55,475 nucleotides of DNA from positions 1 to 55,475 of the forward strand of contig CAYQLH010000001.1 in assembly GCA_964418385.1 (NCBI GenBank), written 5' to 3'. The translations under genes and the position numbers were made by a program. The notes beneath the pieces are model-generated. The model was given only the letters and a program-made list of their open reading frames with translations. It had not been told where the DNA came from and did no database searches. This stretch comes from RGIG2560 sp964418385. GTDB taxonomy: Bacteria > Patescibacteriota > Microgenomatia > UBA1400 > PJMF01. Below are positions 50,589-55,475 of the stretch, piece after piece. Position 1 is the stretch's first letter. Each line of letters starts with the position of its first letter.

Positions 50589-51730
50589 TGGCTCAAAAGT
50601 CCGCTACTAATTAGTTTTTCGTAGATCTGCTGCGCAGAGAGAGTGGTGAGATCATTGATCACGTTATCTTTGTCGTCGGCCTTGCCGGTGCGCTTGGTGA
50701 CGACGAGGCGGCAAACTGGACCTGAAATAATGGGACGCATTTGTTGGGCGATAGTTTCGCCGTCAGTCTCAGGATTGATGTTTTCGGTGATGTCCGTGGC
50801 GTAGCGGCGCAGCGCCTCGGCCATCAAGCATCTTTGTGTGGGCGTAAAGTTCCCGGTGTCGAATTGCATGTAGCGTGGAAAAGCACGTTTGGTCAGATAG
50901 ACAAAGTCAAGTGCTGCCACGTCTAGGAATTCATTTTCACGCGGTTGATAGTCGAGATTGGTCTTGTAAGCCGCAAAGTGTCGCTCAAGAGCGAGCAGCA
51001 AATCACGGTAGACAAGAGTGTTGACATTGGCTTCGTTGAGGCTTTCGTCTTGGTCAAACTTGAGTTTCTCTAATTGTTCTTCATTGGCCACCAGAAGTTT
51101 TTGCAGATCTTTGTCAAAATTCTTACTGGCTGTTTGCAGGTGATAGCCCGCGACATAAACAAAAGGAATGACTTTGTCGCTCTCTTCGAGCTCGTAGCCG
51201 TGATGAATATCTTGATGCAATTTGTCCAATTCTGGATAATTTAGTTCCACCGCGGCGCTTAAACAAAGCTCGTGCGCTATCGCGCGTGTCTTGGCATCTA
51301 GTTTTTGATCGGCTTCAAGATCGCTCATGAGTAAACAGTTGAGCGCCGTCAACTTATCAGTGGCTACCAACTTTTGCGCTTGATTGAGATAATGTTTTGT
51401 TTGTGGATAGGTCTCATCAGTGGCTTTTTCGAGTGCGTGCCACGCCCACGCGGCGGCAAGAGTATTGTCGAGTGAATTGACGATTTCTTCTTCCGGAATA
51501 CTCGTGAGTAAGCGGCGCGCTTGCGCTTGGTATTTATCGTCAGCTTGGGCAACGAGATTTGCGCGTTGCCTGTCAGCAGCGAGCATTACGGTAATCGCAG
51601 AAATGATCAAAAGCACAGCGGCAGTGATACCCAGTGAAAGCGATAAGATTTGGTTAGCCTTTATCCAGGAGACAGTTTGGCGAAAAGCGGTTGCTAGTTG
51701 GTCGGTGATTTTTTTCATGTCATCTTTCAT
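50585..51730 (-). CDS. Membrane-anchored helical protein of the giant-protein operon
   Basis: A 381-residue protein: a short cytoplasmic N-terminus, one TM (residues about 27-50, ILSLSLGITAAVLLIISAI), then a mainly helical external domain with many Leu/Ala/Glu heptads (LLVANEEQLEKLKF, YRDLLLALERHFAAY). It resembles TPR or helical scaffold domains, but no family is recognised. Start and stop overlap its neighbours by 4 nt (ATGA at both ends), so stoichiometric production with the other two proteins is likely. It could anchor or export the giant protein, an inference. Confidence 0.7.
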   Translation of the reverse strand: MKDDMKKITDQLATAFRQTVSWIKANQILSLSLGITAAVLLIISAITVMLAADRQRANLVAQADDKYQAQARRLLTSIPEEEIVNSLDNTLAAAWAWHALEKATDETYPQTKHYLNQAQKLVATDKLTALNCLLMSDLEADQKLDAKTRAIAHELCLSAAVELNYPELDKLHQDIHHGYELEESDKVIPFVYVAGYHLQTASKNFDKDLQKLLVANEEQLEKLKFDQDESLNEANVNTLVYRDLLLALERHFAAYKTNLDYQPRENEFLDVAALDFVYLTKRAFPRYMQFDTGNFTPTQRCLMAEALRRYATDITENINPETDGETIAQQMRPIISGPVCRLVVTKRTGKADDKDNVINDLTTLSAQQIYEKLISSGLLSQ

Positions 51731-52401
51731 TCAAATAGCGCTTGAGTCTCCGGGGAATTATCCAAAACTGCGTCTGCCTCCAAGCGATGAGCGGTGGCTG
51801 TCGCCGTCGTTCCATCCCAAACATAAGGCATAGCATTACCGTCATCCGTATAAATGTAGTGATTGTCGTAGGTGCCCTCAAATTCCAAACCCATAAAATT
51901 AAACTCAACGGTGTTGTTGGCGTTGACACGGAAATAGATGCCCCGCCCAAGTTGGTTCAAACTACTGATATCTTTTTCGACACCCTGCTCGAAAAGCCTA
52001 ATCACTTTGTAAATTCCTGGTGGGGGTGCCACTTGATCAGTCCGGCTTTCGGTGAGTGCTACTAAATCGTTGGTGGCGTAGACTGTGCCATTAACGTCCG
52101 TGTTGGCGACACCATAATATTTCATGAGTTCCGTCACTTCGTTGGCGAGGTAATCCTCTACATGGGATTCGCTAGTTTGCGAGGAATAACTGATGGGCAC
52201 TGGCTCTTCTTCCGGGTGATCGTTGCTACTCGTGGCGGTACTAGGAGTGTCACTGGCGGGCGTGGTTGTGGTCGTTTCCTGAGGCGTTGAGTTACTCACC
52301 ATTTTGATCAATAAGCCACCAATCACAAGCGCCATCACGCCAATGAGGGCAAAAATAAGATACATCACCAGTTTTTTAGTTTTGTCTCGACTCATATCCA
52401 T
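51727..52401 (-). CDS. Membrane-anchored small beta-domain protein, first gene of the operon
   Basis: A 224-residue protein with one TM (residues about 12-33, VMYLIFALIGVMALVIGGLL), a Thr/Ser/Pro/Glu linker (residues 40-75) and a C-terminal domain with beta features (GIYKVIRLFEQG, RGIYFRVNANNTVEFNF, FEGTYDNHYIYTDDG). It is similar in plan to the proteins at 17776 and 25178. AAGGAAA precedes the ATG. Function unknown. Confidence 0.7.
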   Translation of the reverse strand: MDMSRDKTKKLVMYLIFALIGVMALVIGGLLIKMVSNSTPQETTTTTPASDTPSTATSSNDHPEEEPVPISYSSQTSESHVEDYLANEVTELMKYYGVANTDVNGTVYATNDLVALTESRTDQVAPPPGIYKVIRLFEQGVEKDISSLNQLGRGIYFRVNANNTVEFNFMGLEFEGTYDNHYIYTDDGNAMPYVWDGTTATATAHRLEADAVLDNSPETQALFE

Positions 52402-52530
52402 AAGTTTCCTTGCGTTTCATTTTAGCATTTTTCCCGCTTTTGGCAAGTGGCAGTTTTGCACGCGAAATCAAAGAAAATTATAATTCAATCTGGTAAGCAA
52501 TTTGTGGACGTGAGCTTGCTGGTTTTGTGG

Positions 52531-52536
52531 TATAAT
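52531..52536 (+). promoter_or_regulatory. Extended -10 (TGGTATAAT) of efp
   Basis: A leader of about 24 nt with AAAGGA precedes ATG 52567. Confidence 0.55.
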
Positions 52537-52566
52537 ATTGAATCTTAGAATTTGCGGAAAGGAATT

Positions 52567-53133
52567 ATGGCAACAGTCAATGGCGGCAATCTCAAAAAGG
52601 GCATGTACATTAGTTTTAAAGGGCAGCCACATCAAGTCACAGGGACGCAGTTTGTTTCTCCAGGCAAGGGATCGGCGTTTACACGAGCCAAGCTCAAAAA
52701 TCTGACTACTGGTAATACCTTGGAATTCACTTTTAAATCCACGGAAACGATCGAAGTTTTGGATATTCCTAGTCGCGAGCTGACTTATTCTTATCATGAT
52801 GACGATGTGGTCGCTTTCATGGATATGCGCACTTATGAGCAATTTGAAGTCAAACGCGATCTCGTGGGTGACGGTGTTTATTATTTAACTCCAGACGTCA
52901 AGGCTTACGTGATGTTTTTGGACGACCAGCCGATCGGTGTCACACTGCCGCCCAAAGTCAAGCTCAAAGTCACCGAAGCACCAGAAGCAATCAAGGGCGA
53001 TCGCGTGACAGCAGGTAAAAAACCGGTCGTAATGGAGACGGGTTTAACCGTGCAGGCGCCGATTTTCATCAAAACTGGCGAAACGCTTTTGATTGACACA
53101 ACCAACGGTGAATACGTCTCTCGGGCGAACTGA
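52567..53133 (+). CDS. efp: Elongation factor P
   Basis: A 188-residue tRNA-mimic factor that relieves ribosome stalling at proline runs. The loop to the peptidyl-transferase centre is SPGKGSAFTR with K34 at the tip, so a lysine-type modification or none is expected rather than arginine rhamnosylation. C-terminal OB domains are normal (MVFLDDQPIGVTLP order, GETLLIDTTNGEYVSR). ATG 52567 follows AAAGGA. It is convergent with the kinase gene, 4 nt apart. Confidence 0.96.
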   Translation: MATVNGGNLKKGMYISFKGQPHQVTGTQFVSPGKGSAFTRAKLKNLTTGNTLEFTFKSTETIEVLDIPSRELTYSYHDDDVVAFMDMRTYEQFEVKRDLVGDGVYYLTPDVKAYVMFLDDQPIGVTLPPKVKLKVTEAPEAIKGDRVTAGKKPVVMETGLTVQAPIFIKTGETLLIDTTNGEYVSRAN

Positions 53134-53137
53134 GGCG

Positions 53138-53728
53138 TTATTTTGCCGGTAAATCGTTTAAAAGTGTGTCCAAGTTTTTTTGCAACTGAGCAAAGGTACC
53201 GTTATTGGTTAGCAGGTGGGTAAAGTTGCTTTTGTTTGCTAGCGCGTCTAAAGTCTCTAATCGCTGGCGGGCGCAGTCTCCAGTCAGATGGTCGCGCGCC
53301 TGTAAACGTTCCCAGCGGATTTCTTCGTCAGCACTAAGCTGCCAAGTTTGTGCCAGTGACAAGGCTGAAAAAGCAAAACGCAAATAGCCATCAGCAACAA
53401 AAACCAACTTTTGGTGAGCGCGCTGCTGCACAAAAAGCCAAAGCTCGAGCGCCTCTTTGAGAGGTTGGGCAAAAATTCGTGCTAGCCAAAGCTGGATGTC
53501 TGGGTGGACATCTGCATAGGTGAAAAGAATTTCCGTGTCTACCGAGGCGTCGTCGCGAAAAACTTTCAAGCCAAAACGAGCTTGCAAGATGTCTTTAATT
53601 TCGTTTTTTGCAAAGAGTTTAATTAAAAATTCATCAGCATCGGCGACGGTAAGCCCGCGCTGACGCAAAAAGCGCGCCAGTGTGGATTTGCCGCTAGCTG
53701 TGGATCCGGTGAGTGCAATCATTTCCAT
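53138..53728 (-). CDS. Dephospho-CoA kinase-like P-loop kinase
   Basis: A 196-residue kinase: P-loop TGSTASGKST (residues 7-16), VADADEF (CoaE has a similar DAD), and a C-terminal CoaE-like segment (RWERLQARDHLTGDCARQRLE). The middle is diverged. ATG 53728 was chosen because TATAAT lies 8 nt upstream. Another CoaE-type start lies just across the gap (53801-53842), so this may be a diverged paralogue instead of the true CoA enzyme. Confidence 0.65.
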   Translation of the reverse strand: MEMIALTGSTASGKSTLARFLRQRGLTVADADEFLIKLFAKNEIKDILQARFGLKVFRDDASVDTEILFTYADVHPDIQLWLARIFAQPLKEALELWLFVQQRAHQKLVFVADGYLRFAFSALSLAQTWQLSADEEIRWERLQARDHLTGDCARQRLETLDALANKSNFTHLLTNNGTFAQLQKNLDTLLNDLPAK

Positions 53729-53736
53729 TTGTCCCA

Positions 53737-53742
53737 ATTATA
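53737..53742 (-). promoter_or_regulatory. -10 box of the CoaE-like gene (leaderless)
   Basis: The minus strand reads GGGGTATAAT, with 8 bases to ATG 53728. Confidence 0.5.
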
Positions 53743-53767
53743 CCCCAAAAGCGCGACTGTTTTGTGG

Positions 53768-53790
53768 TATAATAACGCTGTGCCCTGGTG
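53768..53790 (+). other. Promoter and first bases of a tRNA-Leu-like gene cut by the gap
   Basis: TGGTATAAT (-10 at 53768-53773) is followed 8 nt later by GCCCTGGTG (53782-53790), identical to the first nine bases of the complete tRNA-Leu at 53907. The N run follows directly. Confidence 0.5.
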
Positions 53791-53800
53791 NNNNNNNNNN
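53791..53800. other. Assembly gap (10 N)
   Basis: A placeholder run of ten N; the true length is unknown. The sequence on both sides suggests missing DNA within a duplicated region. Confidence 0.99.
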
Positions 53801-53842
53801 CTTACCGCTGGCTATACGCCCTGTGATCCCGACCGTCAGCAT
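53801..53842 (-). CDS. coaE: N-terminal fragment of a dephospho-CoA kinase, cut by the gap
   Basis: Fourteen codons from ATG 53842 read MLTVGITGRIASGK, a CoaE-type start leading into the P-loop, and stop at the N run. TATAGT lies 7 nt upstream, so the gene uses the leaderless layout. The sequence is closer to canonical CoaE than the intact kinase at 53138. Confidence 0.6.
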
Positions 53843-53849
53843 GGCTCCC

Positions 53850-53855
53850 ACTATA
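53850..53855 (-). promoter_or_regulatory. -10 box (TATAGT) of the gap-truncated coaE
   Basis: Seven bases separate it from ATG 53842; the context GGGGTATAGT mirrors GGGGTATAAT of the paralogue at 53737. Confidence 0.45.
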
Positions 53856-53881
53856 CCCCCGCCCGCCGGCCAAATTTGTGA

Positions 53882-53887
53882 TATAAT
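53882..53887 (+). promoter_or_regulatory. Extended -10 (TGATATAAT) of tRNA-Leu
   Basis: TGATATAAT lies 19 nt before the first tRNA base. Confidence 0.5.
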
Positions 53888-53906
53888 ATCCCCAATTAAC
53901 AATTAG

Positions 53907-53992
53907 GCCCTGGTGGTGGAATGGTAGACACAGCAGACTTAAAATCTGCCGGCTGCAAGGCCATGCGAGTTCGAGTCTCGCCTGGGGCACCA
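53907..53992 (+). tRNA. tRNA-Leu (anticodon UAA)
   Basis: The acceptor GCCCTGG pairs with CTGGGGC including two G-U pairs, discriminator A, CCA encoded at 53990-53992. The anticodon stem GCAGA/TCTGC encloses CTTAAAA, giving anticodon TAA. A class II variable arm and the GTTCGAGTC T-loop are present. Confidence 0.95.
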
Positions 53993-54011
53993 AAATTATT
54001 AGAAAGGGACT

Positions 54012-55442
54012 ATGCCTTATCGCATTGTCAACGATGTTAACCCCAATATTTTTCGGGGATATGACATCCGCGGGGTAATGGATGTCGACCTCAGCCCCGA
54101 TATTTATTACACTTTTGGTCGGGCTTACGCAACTTGGCTGGCAATTCACCGGATTGTGGACTGCTCGGTGGGTCACGATAATCGCATGACTTCCAAAGAG
54201 TACGCCAAAGCTTTTATCCAGGGGCTCAACGATGGCGGTATTGAGACTTATGATCTCGGTTACGCTCTCTCGCAAATTGTTTATTACTCAGCTTACGAGT
54301 ACAAAACCAAAGGCTACGCGATGATCACCGCTTCGCACAACTCGCGTGAGTACAACGGGCTTAAGTTGGGCACTGGCTACTCGGAAACGATGCTTTCTGA
54401 AGAAGTGCAAGCTTTCCGTGAATTGGTGCAAAAGGGCGATTTTGTGACGGCGATTTCTCCGGCAAAAAACCATAAAGTCAAAATCTTCGATTCTTATTTG
54501 CGTACCATTTTGAAAAACTTTAATTTACATAAAAAATGGAAAGTGGTGGTGGATGCGAGCAATTCCACCAGCGGGATGTTTTATCCCGAAATTTTGCACG
54601 AAGCGGGCTGCGAAGTCATCGAGCAAAATTGTAAGCTCGACGGTACTTTCCCGCTAGGGGTACCGGATCCCACGGAAATTGAAGTTTTGGAGCGTTTGCG
54701 CGAAGGTGTGCTCAAACACGAAGCTGATTTGGGTCTCGCTTACGATGCTGACGGCGACCGGATGGCGGTGGTGGATGAAGCTGGTCGCGTGCTGTGGATG
54801 GACGCGATTGTGGCGCTTTTTGCTGACGACGTTTTGGACACCATGCCAGGCGCGCCGATTGTTTTCAACAATTTATGCTCCAAAGCAGTGAGCCAAACCA
54901 TCACCAAGCGCGGCGGTAAACCGATCATGTGGATCACCGGTCACTCCTTTATCAAGGCGAAGATCAAAGAACTCAACGCGCCTTTTGGTGGTGAGCTTTC
55001 CGGTCACATTTTCTTTAATGATAATTTCTTTGGTCATGACGATGCCGCTTATGCGTCACTGCGTTTGCTCCAATATTTGGAACGCAAAGGCGAAACATTG
55101 GGTGAAGCGGTGGATAGCTTGCCTAAATTTGTCACCAGTCCAGAGATCAAACTGGGGTTGGCGGATGACATCAAGTTTAAGTTTATCAAAAACGTGATCA
55201 CCAAAGATCTCAAAAAGCAATTCCCCAAAGCGGAATATGATATGATCGACGGCGTCCGCATGGACACCGAAACGGCGATGACCACCGTGCGTGCGTCGCA
55301 AAACGGTCCTTATATTACCATCAAGTTTGAGGGCAAAACCAAGAAAGAGTATGATGCGCTCAAGAAAACGATCAAAAAAATCTTGGCTTCGCACGAAGAA
55401 ATTGATTGGACCAAAGGCGTGAACACGCACGCGTTTGATTAA
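54012..55442 (+). CDS. manB: Phosphomannomutase/phosphoglucomutase
   Basis: A 476-residue alpha-D-phosphohexomutase interconverting hexose 6- and 1-phosphates. It has FRGYDIRG at the N-terminus, the phosphoserine loop TASHNSREYNG (S108), the Mg2+ loop AYDADGDRMAVV (D245, D247, D249), the sugar loop GGELSGHIFF, and a C-terminal phosphate-binding domain (VRASQNGPYITIKFEG). AAAGGGA precedes the ATG. It may supply mannose-1-phosphate to ManC; glucose-1-phosphate is an alternative product. Confidence 0.93.
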   Translation: MPYRIVNDVNPNIFRGYDIRGVMDVDLSPDIYYTFGRAYATWLAIHRIVDCSVGHDNRMTSKEYAKAFIQGLNDGGIETYDLGYALSQIVYYSAYEYKTKGYAMITASHNSREYNGLKLGTGYSETMLSEEVQAFRELVQKGDFVTAISPAKNHKVKIFDSYLRTILKNFNLHKKWKVVVDASNSTSGMFYPEILHEAGCEVIEQNCKLDGTFPLGVPDPTEIEVLERLREGVLKHEADLGLAYDADGDRMAVVDEAGRVLWMDAIVALFADDVLDTMPGAPIVFNNLCSKAVSQTITKRGGKPIMWITGHSFIKAKIKELNAPFGGELSGHIFFNDNFFGHDDAAYASLRLLQYLERKGETLGEAVDSLPKFVTSPEIKLGLADDIKFKFIKNVITKDLKKQFPKAEYDMIDGVRMDTETAMTTVRASQNGPYITIKFEGKTKKEYDALKKTIKKILASHEEIDWTKGVNTHAFD

Positions 55443-55475
55443 ACGCTACCTGGCCAAACGTAGAAAACCGCGATC

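Noticed and set aside
718..55442. Recoded TGA (Gly) as in Gracilibacteria and Absconditabacteria
   Set aside because: TGA ends many genes exactly at overlaps with the next start (ATGA and TGATG junctions), and frames do not extend sensibly past it.

Overview
The window looks like part of a Patescibacteria (Candidate Phyla Radiation) genome, probably a metagenome scaffold because it carries a 10-N placeholder gap at 53791-53800. The evidence is compact gene packing with many 1-20 nt overlaps, housekeeping genes in the small divergent forms usual for that group, a plain standard code (TGA is used as stop many times), and many genes whose -10 box lies only about 7 nt before the start codon, i.e. 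predicted leaderless mRNAs. The lineage within the group cannot be fixed from this sequence alone. No insertion sequence, prophage or CRISPR array was seen.

Layout. 1-732: the start of an exported protein (minus strand) behind a ~250 nt leader that can form a long pseudoknot, then a repeat element. 733-2401: an AT-rich pair (cation diffusion facilitator, glutathione peroxidase). 2455-7201 (minus): glyS, a murE-like gene, murC, a NUDIX gene and tRNA-Ser(GGA). 7276-13992: a divergent carbohydrate region, with a GH57/GT4 alpha-glucan pair on minus and two GT4s, a mannose-1-phosphate guanylyltransferase and a lipid-carrier sugar transferase on plus. 13993-14416: tRNA-Arg(UCU) and a candidate structured RNA. 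14430-19779: ybeY, an LCP cell-wall ligase, a TM2 protein, a DUF2752 protein, tgt, a membrane-anchored beta-domain protein and hisS. 19780-25117: a two-component system with a MacA/MacB/FtsX-type exporter; both transcription units carry the same 11-bp-period direct-repeat box in the same position relative to -10. 25178-28645: a small anchored protein, a frameshifted MFS gene, an orphan protein with strong expression signals and an anchored SagB-type nitroreductase-like protein. 28661-34098 (minus): an SF2 helicase, cysS, an anchored secreted protein and rarA. 34088-40754 (minus): a complete F1Fo ATP synthase operon whose c subunit has a two-carboxylate Na+-type site. 41038-45784: a GT-C membrane protein, DUF3048, a small membrane protein, rseP and frr. 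45930-52401 (minus): a translationally coupled three-gene operon ending in a 1552-residue, cysteine-rich secreted protein. 52567-55442: efp, a coaE-like kinase, an apparent coaE/tRNA-Leu duplication interrupted by the gap, tRNA-Leu(UAA) and a phosphomannomutase.

How the parts fit together. ManC and the C-terminal phosphomannomutase could supply GDP-mannose to the two GT4s and the initiating sugar transferase. The LCP protein is a candidate to attach the finished glycan to the wall, whose peptide precursors need MurC and the Mur-like ligase. The large cysteine-rich protein and the anchored proteins around it are the best candidates for a lineage-specific surface apparatus. Functions are read from motifs and general family knowledge; no database search was possible.
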